From Halichoerus grypus (lineage: Eukaryota; Chordata; Mammalia; Carnivora; Phocidae), in assembly GCF_964656455.1 (NCBI RefSeq), contig NC_135722.1:86857313-86921312 (forward strand): DNA of 64,000 nt. The letters run 5' to 3'. A program made the position numbers and the translations under genes. The notes beneath the pieces were generated by a model that saw only the letters and a program-made list of their open reading frames with translations, searched no databases and was not told the DNA's origin. Numbering within the stretch: position 1 is the stretch's first letter; each line of letters starts with the position of its first letter. Below, one piece after another: positions 10,208 through 20,404 of the stretch.

Positions 10208-10612
10208 ACTCTAAAAATGGCAAGATTTCATTCTTTTTTATGGCCAAGTAATATTCGTGTGTGTGTGTGTGTATGTGTGTGCGTGTACCACATCTTCTTT
10301 ATCCCTTCATCCGTCGATGGACATTTGGGCTCTTTCCACGATTTGTCTATTGTTGAGAATGCTGCTATAAACATAGGGGTGCATGTATCCCTTCGAATCA
10401 ATATTTTTGTATCGTTTGGGTAAATACCTAGTAGTGCAATTGCTGGGTGGTAGGGTAGTTCTATTTTTAACTTTTTGAGGAACCTCTATACTGTTTTCCA
10501 CAGTGGCTGCACCAGTTTGCATTCCCACCAACAGTGCATGAGGGTTCCCCTTTCTCCACATCCTCACCAACATCTGTTGTTTCCCGTGTTGTTAATTTTA
10601 ATGGCTGGACTT
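10208..10612 (-). mobile_element. L1 ORF2 C-terminal fragment, antisense
   Basis: The minus-strand frame at 10307-10573 reads as the L1 ORF2 end (contains [24 protein letters not shown]). The block matches 45580-45900 in reverse. It holds a (GT)n tract where the younger copy has an AT run. Confidence 0.88.
10256..10287 (+). repeat. (GT)n microsatellite
   Basis: GTGTGTGTGT with GTATGT and GCGT interruptions, inside the L1 fragment. Confidence 0.92.
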
Positions 10613-10675
10613 TTTTTTTTTTTTTCAATGTTCAAGTCTCAGCCCAAATGTGAGTATCCTAGAAAAGACTTCTTT

Positions 10676-10870
10676 GGGGGTGCCTGGGTGGCTCAGTAGT
10701 TAAGCATCTGCCTTCAGCTCAGCTCAGGTCATCATCCCGGGGTCCTAGGTTCGAGCCCCATGTCTGGCTCCCTGCTCGGCAGGAAGCCTGCTTCTCCCTT
10801 TTCTCCTTGTCTGTGCTCTCTCTTGTCACTTGTCTCTCTCTCAAATAAATAAATAAAACCTTTAAAAAAA
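10676..10870 (+). mobile_element. Long-form CAN SINE
   Basis: TSD AAAAGACTTCTTT perfect (10663 and 10871). An extra AGCTC repeat sits after the A box. Confidence 0.92.
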
Positions 10871-10935
10871 AAAAGACTTCTTTGACACTCTAAGTTGCCA
10901 GCATTTCCCACACTTTACATTTTCCTGCTTTACTT

Positions 10936-11353
10936 TTTTTTTTTTTTTTAAAGATTTTATTTATTTGAGGGGAGCCTGGTTGGCTCAGTCAGTTAAACGT
11001 CTGCCTTCGGCTCAGGTCATGATCCCAGAATCCTGGGATCGAGCCCCACATCAGGCTCCCTGCTCTGCGGGAAGCCTGCTTCTCCCTCTCCTACTCCTCC
11101 TGCTTGTGTTCTCTCTCTCGCTATGTCTCTCTCTGTCAAATAAATAAATAAAATCTTTAAAAAAAAAAAATTTGTTTGAGAGAGAGCTCGCAAGAGCAGG
11201 GGAAGGGGGAGTTGGAGGGGGAGGGGTAGTGGGAGAGGGAGAAGCAAATTCTCCGCTGAGCAGGGAGTCCTATGGCGGCTCGATCCCAGAACCCTGGGAT
11301 CATGACCTGAGTGGAAGGCAGGCACTTAACCAACTGAGCCACCCAGGTGCCCC
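10936..11353 (-). mobile_element. Long-form CAN SINE, split by an inner SINE
   Basis: The tail side is 10936-10968 and the body 11171-11353, ending GAGCCACCCAGGTGCCC. Outer repeats CCTGCTTTA at 10925 and 11353. Confidence 0.87.
10969..11170 (+). mobile_element. Long-form CAN SINE, inner copy
   Basis: Inserted at the AAGATTTTATTTATTTGAG tail of the minus copy. The duplicate ATTTGTTTGAG follows at 11169. Confidence 0.88.
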
Positions 11354-11527
11354 TGCTTTATTTTCTTTATAGCACTTATCACCTGGAATTATCTTAATTT
11401 CTTCTGTTGCCTCTACTATATACAGTACATATTCAATAAATATTTAAATATTAATAAATAAATTCAATAGTATACCAAAATGAGTGAATTTTACTGAGTA
11501 TAAATTTAAAATTAAAAATTTATATGA

Positions 11528-11637
11528 GGGTCACCTGGCTGACTCAGTCATTAGAGAGTGTACCTCTTGATCTCGGGGTTGTGAGTTTGAGCCCCACATT
11601 GGGTGTAGAGAATACTTAAAAAACAATCTTAAAAAAA
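11528..11637 (+). mobile_element. Short-form CAN SINE
   Basis: GGGTCACCTGGCTGACTCAG head, TTTGAGCCCCACATTGGGTG, tail ACTTAAAAAACAATCTT. Confidence 0.85.
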
Positions 11638-11640
11638 TAT

Positions 11641-12083
11641 ATGAAATGCAGGTTGCTGAGGTTCACTCAAGGTCTTCTGAATAAAAAATTTTTGGGGTGG
11701 TGTCCAACTGTAATATGTGTGCCCTCTAAAGTTTCAGACCATTTCTCAAAGTCCATGAGGGTAACTTGTGCTCTGTAGTCCAGATAGCCCCCCTCCTCAT
11801 GTCAACTTCCCCCTTTGGGTTCCTTGACATTTCTGGTCAGCAGACCTCATTTGGGACCATCTTAATCCATCAGAGAGTGTGATATGTCAAATCTCAAAAT
11901 GGGGAAAGTTTTCTCTAGAGGCCAAAGGATACAGGAGCAGACCTGTCCAGCCTCTGGCACTGTCCGTCCACTGACGGGGCTAAAGGGGAACACTGGAATG
12001 ACTTTCTTAACCAATATACTCTTTCCTAAGGCAACTGACTTCCATGTGTCCAGTGAAGAGTTACTTGCATCTGCCTCATCAGG
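11641..12083. other. Unique upstream flank, no gene seen
   Basis: Reads into the inverted-repeat arm at 12084. The frame open across 11884-12234 has no recognisable protein and spans that arm. Confidence 0.6.
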
Positions 12084-12171
12084 TGGCAGGTGGGTGGCAC
12101 GGCCTCAAGAGACAAAGCAGGGGCACCCCATCCGAGGGAGAGCCCTCCACCGCGCGGGCACCTGCCCGCGC
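12084..12171 (+). repeat. Inverted-repeat arm 1 (copy of CpG-island segment)
   Basis: This stretch matches the reverse complement of 14431-14512 at about 90% over the first 67 nt, with two small gaps, starting TGGCAGGTGGGTGGC. Two differences are CpG in the island arm and CpA here, as expected if this is a copy that decayed outside the island. Its end forms a small palindrome (GCGCGGGCA / TGCCCGCGC, 12152-12171). No poly(A) or clear TSD is seen. Confidence 0.75.
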
Positions 12172-12192
12172 CACCCCAAATACGTTTCCTTC

Positions 12193-12300
12193 TCAGTTAA
12201 ATTCAACAAGTGTTTATGGACCACCTCATTCTAAGTCTGTGCAGCCTCGTCCCTGTGGAGGAACAAAACATGGTCTAGTTATCACGTTGCTTACGAGGTA
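12193..12300 (+). mobile_element. Probable L2 remnant
   Basis: AATTCAACAAGTGTTTATGG and CCTCGTCCCTGTGGAG fit a decayed L2 3' end. Confidence 0.35.
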
Positions 12301-12894
12301 ATCAACTGTCTTGAAGTTTTTAAAAACGCAATGTTCTCCTACTCTTTCCACTTTGTTTCCAGTTTTTTTAAAATAAAACAGTGAGGAGGACATTGTTGAA
12401 TGGATTTTACATATTCCCCTCCCCACCCTTGGATGTATTCTATTCTCAAGTCTTTTGCTTAGTTGTGCTTTCTTCCTCTTTTTCTTCGTTAGCCAATTAG
12501 TTTAGCAGTTTTGTCTGTTTTATCACCAGTAACACTTCATTTGTTTAAGTTCCAGGTTGGGAGGTATTTTTACATGTAGATCTCAATCTTCAAAACAATA
12601 TAGCAAGGTAGATGTTTTGGAGGGGAAAACTGCTCCCTGAATGTCCAAAGGTTCAAGGTCTCTTCCAGATCTAGTTGCCATTCCTATTAAGGGTTGCTAT
12701 CTAGGGCTGGGCGTCTTGCTCCAAAGCTTGGGTTCCTTTCTGTGCACTTGGCTGCCCTTTGGGAAGGCAATTTTACGGGATGGTAGGATGTGGAAGCCTG
12801 AGGTTAAGAAATGAGTGATTGAGTCACTGGTTAATCAGTGTTGAATAATACTTCGTGTTTCTGAAAAAATGGGAAGAGGGAAAAGGAGAGATGC
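12301..12894. other. Unique sequence upstream of the CpG island
   Basis: Moderate GC, no repeat named. No open frame of note. Confidence 0.6.
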
Positions 12895-13372
12895 GGTGAG
12901 GCGCTCCAGGGTTTGGCAAGGACTGAGCACACACGCAGTCGCGGGGTCAGGGGTGGGAGGCACCGTCAGCCCAGGATGAGCGCGCGGCGGGCGCCGTACA
13001 CCCAGACGCCTGGAGCCCGAGGCCCAGGAAGGCGCATGCCGACCGGCCGAGGCCCGCGCTGCGTTCGGGGTTCGCGCGTAGCATCGGTTCAGCTGAGCTC
13101 CGCAGGCAGGTCGGCCTCAGGTGCAAAACTGAGCGCGCCAAGCCGGAGCACGCCCGTAAGCCGGCGGCGCGCTCGTCCCGCCACGTCCCCTGGCTCGGCG
13201 TCTCAGGACACCGGGCCTCTCGGATGTCGGGGGGGGGGGGGCGCTGGCTCGCACCCCAATGAGCACTCCATCCCCTCTACCTGGGCCACCGAGGCTGGAC
13301 GTTTCCCCACCTCGGCGGCCACGGGACCCTTAGGGCCGGCTTGACCCTGAATCCGAAGAGTCGGCTTTTCTG

Positions 13373-13477
13373 ATTGGCTTAGAGTACAAACGCAGGCGAG
13401 CGCTGCCTGAGACCCGCTCTTTGATTGGGTTTTAAATGAACAGCAGAGCACGAAATAAAGAGGCCTTCAGTCATTGG
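13373..13477 (-). promoter_or_regulatory. Three inverted CCAAT (NF-Y type) boxes
   Basis: ATTGG cores lie at 13373-13377 (TGATTGGCTT), 13424-13428 (TTGATTGGGT) and 13473-13477 (TCATTGGGCC). The spacings are 51 and 49 nt, all in the same orientation. A fourth, direct CCAATC lies at 13621-13626. Multiple evenly spaced CCAAT boxes are typical of TATA-less NF-Y-dependent promoters. Binding is inferred. Confidence 0.6.
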
Positions 13478-13689
13478 GCCATTGTGTGAATCTCCTTTTG
13501 GCTTTCTCTGCCGCCTGAATAAGCGTCTCAGGATCTTCGTCATGAGTCTTAAATCTGGGCCTGTCAGTTCGCCCCAGCGTTACTCGTCTCTAGGCAGGGC
13601 ATGGGGTTTACAGAGTTCAACCAATCGTATAACGTCGAGATCAGGTTGCCAGGCAGATTATGCTAATAAGGCCCCGCCTTTTATGCTGC

Positions 13690-13808
13690 TCCCACTCTGC
13701 GGCGGGAAGAACCACCTGGAGGTGGCGGGGGGGGTTTGATTTCCATCACCCCTAGGGAGAGAGGATCGGGGACCCGCTGATCTTCCAGCTCCCCTCACCC
13801 AACGTCGT
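13690..13808 (+). ncRNA. Candidate PRDM10 non-coding first exon (5' end unknown)
   Basis: The strand shows a near-consensus donor at 13809 (CGT/GTAAGTACC) inside the island, downstream of the CCAAT boxes and a GC box. A transcript starting near 13650-13720 and spliced from here to the acceptor at 48632 would give a 34.8-kb first intron. The start coordinate is a guess; only the donor is visible. Other donors in the island are possible. Confidence 0.3.
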
Positions 13809-13900
13809 GTAAGTACCTAAAGGATTAAGGGAACCGGATAAGCCAGCGTCCAGAGTACCCCATCGACTGGGAGGGTGTTTCGTCTTTGCTTAGTCCCACC

Positions 13901-13912
13901 CAAAATGGCGCC
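13901..13912 (+). promoter_or_regulatory. YY1-like motif in CpG island
   Basis: CAAAATGGCGCC matches the AANATGGCG core of YY1 sites often found just downstream of transcription starts. It lies about 100 nt past the candidate first-exon donor at 13809. Confidence 0.45.
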
Positions 13913-14430
13913 AAGCTCTTTCCGCGTCTCAGAGCCCGGCCGGGGCCAACCGACCGCGGACCCGGGTGGGGGGGGAAACTGATGGTGGTGGTGGGGGGGA
14001 GAAATCCCGGCGGCACCGCCCGATGGTACAGTCCAGCCGGGGCTGGGACAAGGCACCTCACTCGGGGTGGGGGGTCAAACCATCTGCACCTTCCAAGGGG
14101 AAAGGGGCAAAACCCCCTAAAGGAGCCCCTCCTGGCGCTGCGTTCAGCGATGGCTTCGGCGCCTCTTGGCCCCTGCCTCCCCCGCGCGCAGCCTCCCCCC
14201 TGCGACCCCCGAGTGGCTCGCACGCTCCGCCGGCCGCGCGCACCTCTCCTCCCCTGCCCGCGTTGGTTGGGCCGGGACGGCAGTTGGGCGCCCTGCGCGC
14301 TCCTGCCGCAGCGGTTGGGCCGGCGCTCGGGGTGCGGCGGCCGCTCGGGGTGCAGCGGGCGGTCTCCGCCCGCCGGGTACCCGGGGGGCAGCGCGGGGGT
14401 GGCGGCGCGGCCCGGGCCTCGGGGCCAGGC

Positions 14431-14512
14431 GGGCAGCCGGCCGGCGCGATGGAGGGCTCCCTCGGATGGGGCGCCCTGCTTTGTCTCGTGAGGCCGCGCC
14501 ACCCACCTGCCA
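14431..14512 (-). repeat. Inverted-repeat arm 2 (inside CpG island)
   Basis: This is the partner of 12084-12171 in opposite orientation, 2.3 kb away. It retains CpGs lost in the other arm and so is the likely source. It is not a SINE, LINE or tRNA-like sequence that I know. Confidence 0.75.
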
Positions 14513-14715
14513 TTGATTGCGGGTCCCCCCCTCCCAGTCCCATATTTACAAGTTGGCGTCGCCGGGACCCGGGGAGGCCCGGCTTGGAGGGGCGTGCGGA
14601 TAGCACGTTTGGGTCAGTCTTGGTAAACAGCGTCCCGGGGTGGGCAGGGCGGAGGCCGAGGTCAACCTGCGCTCGGTGTTGCGTGCAAAGGCGTGAGCCA
14701 GAGGTCCTTTGGGAG

Positions 14716-15406
14716 CGGGTTGATGGTGTAGAGATTCCAGCCGATCATCAGCTTTCGTTAAGCCTTTTTTAGTCAGTAGCCAGGTATTAGGTACTCTACC
14801 AAGGAAAATGAACGCAGCGCTGTTGAATTTTGCGTGCGTGCGTGTTTCGCCTTGCTTGGCGGATTTGTTGGATTTCAGTCAATTTTCAATCAATGTTTGT
14901 GTACGCTTAAGCCCAGAGAGGGCTGGTTTTGGTGCTGTCATCGAGGATTAAGTGTGCGATGAGTCCCACCCAGCTCAGCCATGTGCCTAATTCTGCACCA
15001 TCGTCTGTTCAAATCTTGTTCCACAAAGTTTTTTTAACCTCAACAGTACTTAACTTTCATTATTTTAAAACCAACAAAATCACTCGTGACTGTTTTGTGA
15101 CCTCTTTCCACCACCCGTTACTTTGTTATCCCTCTCCCTATTGCAGTAAGCTCTTTGAAGGCAGGAAGGTACACTGTTTTTGGTACTCTTCTACCCATTC
15201 CATTCCCGGCACCACAATAGTTTCCACGCTGATGAATCATAGTTACATGTTACTCTAGAATTGAGAAAATTGCCTTTGTTGGGGGGCAAAGCCGCGTTTT
15301 AAAGTAGTGCTGATTCAATCTGGTATATTTAGAAGTCTACCTTTACTTTTTTAGTGAGTAGAGGTGAAATGGACAAAAAAGGGGCCGTTTTAAAGTGAAC
15401 AATTTA
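14716..15406 (+). other. Unique sequence, island shore (putative intron 1)
   Basis: A GCGTGCGTGCGTG run lies near 14833. AAGCTCTTTGAAGGCAGGAA at about 15148 resembles an ancient L2/MIR-type fragment (15140-15245). No exon signal is clear. Confidence 0.5.
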
Positions 15407-15598
15407 GGGTCGCCTGGGTGGCTCAGTCGGTTAAGCGTCTGTCTTGCCTTCGGCTCAGGTTATGATCCCAGGTCTTGGGATAGATGGGAGTCCCGCACTG
15501 GGCTCCTTGCTCAATGGGGAGCTTGCTTCTCCCTCTGCGGGGCCCCCTGCTTGTGCTCTCTCTGACAAGTAAATAAATAAAATCTTAAAAAAATAAAG
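15407..15598 (+). mobile_element. Long-form CAN SINE
   Basis: GGGTCGCCTGGGTGGCTCAG head. Imperfect TSD AAAGTGAACAATTT / AAAGAAAACAATTT. First SINE downstream of the island. Confidence 0.9.
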
Positions 15599-15612
15599 AA
15601 AGAAAACAATTT

Positions 15613-17579
15613 GTAGTAGATCTACATTTTAAAATTTTGGGCCAAGAGGTTATTCCCAACCTTGTGACTCCTCTTACTGATTTATTCCTTGACCATCCAC
15701 TCTTGGCTCTCCTTTGTTTTGCAAGGGTGCTTACCTGCTTTCTCTTTTCCTAAATGAACCATTTTTAGTTTCCAAATGTTGTGCAGCACAAGTATTAATC
15801 TGCGCATCATATATTGTACATGTGAATGTAATCAAGTATGTATTATAGATAAGGCAAAGTTCATGTCTTCAAGGGCCCTGAATGCTTTTTGCTTAGAATA
15901 TGGTGGTATAAGGGATAGCCTATCAATCTGATATAATACTAAATTGATTGGTACAACCTCAGTTTCCACTTGTCTAATTTTATTTTTTCTTACTAGTTTT
16001 AACAATAATTTATGATCATTGTAGAAAACACAGAAAATATAGAAACAGGTTAAAATAAAAATTACCTAAAGTAAAATTACCACAGATAATCCTTGCTGAT
16101 ATTTTAGTGTGCGTCAAATCTTGGTGTGTGTATGAAACATTTTTACAAACTTGGCATCATATTTGGCTTTTGTTTCTAGTTTTGTTTTTCATGTAGATCG
16201 GTACTCTAATAACTTCACTGATGATTTGCCACTGTAGTACTTTTCCCCATTGCTTGAAGGGGGCATTATGAAACCCTCTGAACTGAAAGAATTATAACAT
16301 TTGATTCATTTTACTTTTTAGAAACATGTCCTAATGGGATAGGTTTCTGAGTAACACGCAGAGTTGATCAGAGTTGAAAAATATTGAGCTATAATTATAG
16401 TTTCCTTAATTTTACATTTCAAGCACTAGTAAACACATTGTAACTACATACTTTCAGTTGGTAAAAGTGATAAACTACTAAACATGTTGTCATTGCAGTG
16501 TTTGAATTGTTTAGTCAGAGTTTGTTTTAAAATTGAATGCTGATGTACTTTGACCTATTACCACCTAAAATAATCTTCCCCTGCCCCACCTCTTTTCCCA
16601 GAGTGTAGACACACCCCCTCCAGGAATTTGTATGTTTTTTATAAGCAGAATTTATTACTGCTTAAATTTATCATAGGTACTTTAATAGATTAGCAAATGA
16701 GAATTTGGTCTGGTGTCTAGAAAGAGCTAGTGAGTTAAGAAAAAGGAAATGTTTGCTAGGAGCAAATCTTTGCAGAATGGTCCCTCTGGGATTCTCCTGG
16801 AGTACTGTGTAGGGGAAGGAAGGTAAGGGGGAGCTGCTGACTTCATTATTTTGGTCAGTCTCCTTTGAAGTCTTCTTCTCCCTCTTCTGGCATGATACTG
16901 TTTACCTGATTTACTTGAATCACTGCTAAATCTGGTCTCTGTCCTTTTTTGTTCTCAAGGCTACAACCATATTTCAAGATTCATGTGGAACATTCTGAAC
17001 TAGTGCCTTTCCAGTTTATTTCCTCCCCCTCCTTCTGTGACATGGATGCTTCACTATTAGTACTGAAACATTATTTCCATTCCCTTCCCCAGATCCTTCA
17101 GTGGTTTACAAATTACCTGTGTAGATTTTAAATTTGTTCAGGTTGTGGAAAGCACCTGGAAGTAGGTTTTGTTTTGTTTTGTTTTTTGATAACTTTGAAA
17201 TAGTTAGAAAATTCCTTGGCGGGGGTGGGGGTGGGGGGTGGTGGGGGTGAGGAAATGGAGAGGGAGGGGGGAGATTATGGATAATCTCAAATAACAATTA
17301 TAGCAAGACTAGTTACAATGTAGAGAAAACAAACATTATAGGATCAACACTGCAATATTTTAAGAACCCCAAGTAGATTGCTGAAAGGTCATTATCTGCT
17401 AAAATGGTCCATTATTGTTTGTTATTCATTTCCTAGTTGAACTCTTATTTCAACATTAGAATATTGGAGCTACAATCTCCCTTTCTTGACCCATGTCTTT
17501 CACTTTCTAGGTCTGATTCGCTGGTTGTAACCCACGGCCTTTTTCCGATTGTGATTTTTAGAAGAGCTATCCCTTAGAT
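15613..17579 (+). other. 2-kb SINE-free stretch (putative intron 1)
   Basis: AT-rich, with no young repeat and no supported exon. The only marked feature is the G-rich run at 17219-17275. Confidence 0.6.
17219..17275 (+). repeat. G-rich tract with quadruplex potential
   Basis: At least five G-runs of 3-6 separated by 1-3 nt between 17220 and 17250 (GGGGGTGGGGGTGGGGGG start), then GGGAGGGGGG. On the coding strand of the inferred PRDM10 pre-mRNA. Confidence 0.75.
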
Positions 17580-18010
17580 CTGTGCAATCCAATATGGTAG
17601 CCACTGGCCACACGTGGCTGTGGAGCACTTGAAATTTGCCTAGTGCTGTAAGTGTAAAAAACTTTTATGCCAGATTTTGAGATTCAGTGGGAAAAAAAAA
17701 TTCAATTGATAAAATGTTGATTATAAAGTTTATTTATTTATTTTTAAGTAATCTCTATACCCAATGTTGGGCTTGTACTCATGACCCCGAGATCAAGAGT
17801 CACGTGCTTTTCCCACTGAGCCAGCCAGGTGCTCTTAAAATATTGATTATATGTTGAAATGATAATATGTTACATATACTAGGTTAAATAATTATATTAT
17901 TGCAATTTCACCTGTTTCAACTTTTAAAAAAATGTGGCTACAGAAGATTTAAAATTACATATGTGGCTTGCCTGTGTGGCTTGCATGGTATTTCTGTTGA
18001 ACTGCGCGGC
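17580..18010 (+). mobile_element. hAT-like DNA transposon relic
   Basis: CAATCCAATATGGTAGCCAC, GGCCACACGTGGCTG, then AAAATGTGGCTACAG and TGTGGCTTGC recall a non-autonomous hAT element. Split by a short SINE. Confidence 0.5.
17725..17836 (-). mobile_element. Short-form CAN SINE
   Basis: TSD AAAATGTTGATTAT / AAAATATTGATTAT (17711 and 17837). Confidence 0.88.
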
Positions 18011-18749
18011 CTTAGACTTAGTTTAATGGGAGTGGGGTGTTTCCAAGTAGCAGTAAGCCCTCATACAATGTATTATCTTTTGGTTTCTATAGTTTCATCT
18101 AATAGATACTGCTAATATGTAGGTGTGCCTGATTTTTTTCCTAATGCTTATGATAGCTCTCACAGAAGCATTATTCTTTTGAAGAAAACCTTAAAACCAC
18201 TTATAGGTAATTGAGTTAACTGTTACTGAATTAATAAACTCAATTAATCATTTGAACTTAAAATAATAAAATGAAAATCTATTGAGCACATAATCCATTA
18301 AAAAAAAGTCAAGCTAAGCATAATCAGCTGAATTTTACCAAACTTGGTCTGCTACTTACTCATTGATTTTTATAATGTGTCATTTTTTCAAAGATTTAAG
18401 AAATACTTCTGGGAGAAAGTTGAAATTGAGAAAATCAAGCTCACATTTTTTTTTCCTCCTATGATTTAGGAAGAGGGCCACGATAGTTTAATTCCAAGTG
18501 TGGAACACTTTGGACCAGCTCATGGGACAACTCTCCTTTTAAAAAAACACAAAAGAGTCATAGCTTACAGATAAAATCATGTTCTTTTTATGCCTGTATT
18601 TGAAAACAAATATTTCCTTCTACCCTGTATGGAGGTTTGGTATGTTGTAGCATTGAACAGCATGGGCTCTGCAGGCAAAGAAACCTAGATTCATAGACTA
18701 GATTCAATTGACTCATCTTGGGCCCACTACATAAAATCTGTAAGCTTAG

Positions 18750-18765
18750 TTTCTTTCTTTCTTTT

Positions 18766-18832
<67 letters not shown>
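18750..18832 (+). repeat. (CTTT)n microsatellite
   Basis: About 20 TTTC units grown from the tail of the adjoining minus-strand SINE. Confidence 0.95.
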
Positions 18833-18833
<1 letters not shown>

Positions 18834-19027
18834 TTTTTTTTTTAAGATTTTATTAATTTATTTGACAGAGGAAGAGAGCACACAAGCAGGGGGAGAGGCA
18901 GGCAGAGGGAGAGGGAGAAGTAGACTCCCCGCTGAGCAAGGAGCCCAACATAGGACTTGATCCCAAGACCTTGGGGTCATGACATGAGCCAAAGGCAGAC
19001 ACTTAACTGAGTCACCCAGGCACCCCC
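18831..19027 (-). mobile_element. Long-form CAN SINE
   Basis: TTTAAGATTTTATTAATTTA start, ends GAGTCACCCAGGCACCC. The head lost part of the A box (ACTTAACTGAGTCACC). Confidence 0.9.
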
Positions 19028-19032
19028 GCCCC

Positions 19033-19066
19033 CTTTTTAAAGATTTTATTTATTTATTTGACAGAG
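19033..19066 (-). mobile_element. SINE 3'-end fragment only
   Basis: TTTTTAAAGATTTTATTTAT-TTATTTGACAGAG, the last 34 bp of a SINE. It stops where the host text TAGTTTCTTT resumes; the same text precedes the microsatellite at 18748. Confidence 0.75.
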
Positions 19067-19095
19067 TAGTTTCTTTATTAAATCATATAACTAGT

Positions 19096-19321
19096 TTTTT
19101 TAAGATTTATTTATATTTTAGAGAGAGACAGCGAGAGAGACAGAGAGCCTGGTGTGGAGGGGCAGAGGGAAAGGGAGAGTCTCAAGAAGATTCTGTGCTG
19201 TGCTGAGTGCTGAGGGCTGAGCGCAGAGCCCCATGGGTGGCTCGATCTCACCACCCTGAGATCACAACCTCAGCCGAAACCAAGAGTCAGTTGCTCAATG
19301 GACTGCGCCACCCAGGCACCC
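19096..19321 (-). mobile_element. Long-form CAN SINE, older
   Basis: TSD ATCATATAACTAGTT / ATCATTTAACTAGTT (19082 and 19322). Diverged body with a GCTGAGTGCTGAGGGCTGAG repeat. Confidence 0.88.
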
Positions 19322-19639
19322 ATCATTTAACTAGTTCTTAATTATTAATGGGGATAATAATAGTACCAATCTCATAGTCTTGGTGTGAGAATGCTTGTTA
19401 TCAGGCACTGCAATAATATAAATGGCTCAGTAACAAAGCACATAGTGATCAGTGGCTCAGTGACTACCGATTTTGGACCCTCTGCTTCAGCCAAACCAGT
19501 CTTCCCACTGTCCCTGAAGTTTTCTGGAGTTTTCCTTCATGTTTTCACACCTTCATTTCTCAAATGGAATGTTTGTGTCATCCCCCCAACCCCCACCTCC
19601 TCCTCTAGTTCTGTCCACCAAAATCCCACCCATCTTTCT

Positions 19640-20152
19640 TGAGCAGTTGGTTGGTAAACTTTTTTTCGGTAAAGAACCAGGGAGTAAATATTTGTGGTTT
19701 TGTGGGCCATATGGTCCCTGTTACAACTGCTCCTTCACCCCTGTCATGTGAAGCATGGCTGTGTTCCAATTAAACTTTATTTATGGACCCCAAAGTGTGA
19801 TGTACTATAACTTTCATGTGTTATGAAATACTCTTTTTTTGGAGTCTTTTCAACTATTTTATTTTATTATTTTTAAAAATATTTTATTTATTTGAGAGAG
19901 AGCACACGCAGAAGCAGGGGGGAGGGGTAGAGGGAAAAGCAGACTCCCCGCCAAGCAGGGAGCCCAATGTGGGACTTCATCCCAGGACCCTGGGATCATG
20001 ACCTGAGCTGGAGGCAGACGCTTAACAGACTGAGCCACCCAAGAGCCCTTTTTCAAGTATTTTAAAATGTAAAAACCATTCTTAGCTCACAGGCTATATC
20101 CAAAAACAGGTGTTGAGGCACCCTTGGGCTGTAGTTTGCCAACCCCTACACA
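19640..20152 (+). mobile_element. hAT-Charlie-type relic
   Basis: TTGGTAAACTTTTTTTCGGT, AAATATTTGTGGTTTTGTGG and GGCTGTGTTCCAATTAAAC with the end GTAGTTTGCCAACCCCT match a widespread hAT element. Split by the SINE at 19866. Confidence 0.65.
19866..20049 (-). mobile_element. Long-form CAN SINE
   Basis: TSD TTTTCAACTATTTTA / TTTTCAAGTATTTTA (19847 and 20050). Confidence 0.9.
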
Positions 20153-20201
20153 CATTCTTCATTGAGTTCCTGTTGACCATCTTACTTGAAAGTGATCCCT
20201 T

Positions 20202-20404
20202 GGGGCTCCTGGGTGGCTCAGTAGTTAAGTGTCTGCCTTCAGCTCAGGTCATGATCCCAGGGTCCTGGGATCGAGTCCCGCATCGGGCTCCTTGCTCCGC
20301 AGGAAGCCTGCTTCTCCCTCTCCTACTCCCCCTGCATGTGTTCCCTCTCTCACTGTGTCTCTCTCTGTCAAATAAGTAAATAAAATCTTAAAAAAAAAAA
20401 AAAA
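20202..20404 (+). mobile_element. Long-form CAN SINE
   Basis: Perfect TSD AAAGTGATCCCTT (20189 and 20404). Confidence 0.92.

Larger units (their letters stand above)
12895..14715. promoter_or_regulatory. CpG island, probable PRDM10 promoter
   Basis: This is a 1.8-kb GC-rich, CpG-dense block in an otherwise AT-rich, CpG-poor window, with no SINE inserted in it. It contains inverted and direct CCAAT boxes, GC-rich SP1-like stretches (for example 13671-13679), an E2F-like GCGGCGGGAAG near 13699 and a YY1-like motif. Long overlapping open frames on both strands here come from GC content and resemble no protein family. It is the only promoter-like island upstream of the PRDM10 start exon on the same strand, so I infer that it is the PRDM10 promoter. 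It may be bidirectional and drive a divergent non-coding transcript, but the sequence does not show that. Confidence 0.75.
18655..19440 (+). mobile_element. MIR split by SINEs
   Basis: The left part (GAACAGCATGGGCTCTGCAG, 18655-18750) and the right part (AATGGGGATAATAATAGTAC, from 19349) belong to one MIR. Three SINE insertions and a microsatellite lie between them. Confidence 0.7.

Noticed and set aside
12913..13344. 143-codon arginine-rich frame
   Set aside because: It lies in the GC-rich island shoulder with no homology, and a G12 run interrupts any likely codon pattern.
13825..14772. Long overlapping frames (up to 268 codons) on both strands of the CpG island
   Set aside because: High GC removes stop codons. 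The products are P/G/R/A low complexity with no recognised domain, and the frames overlap on opposite strands.
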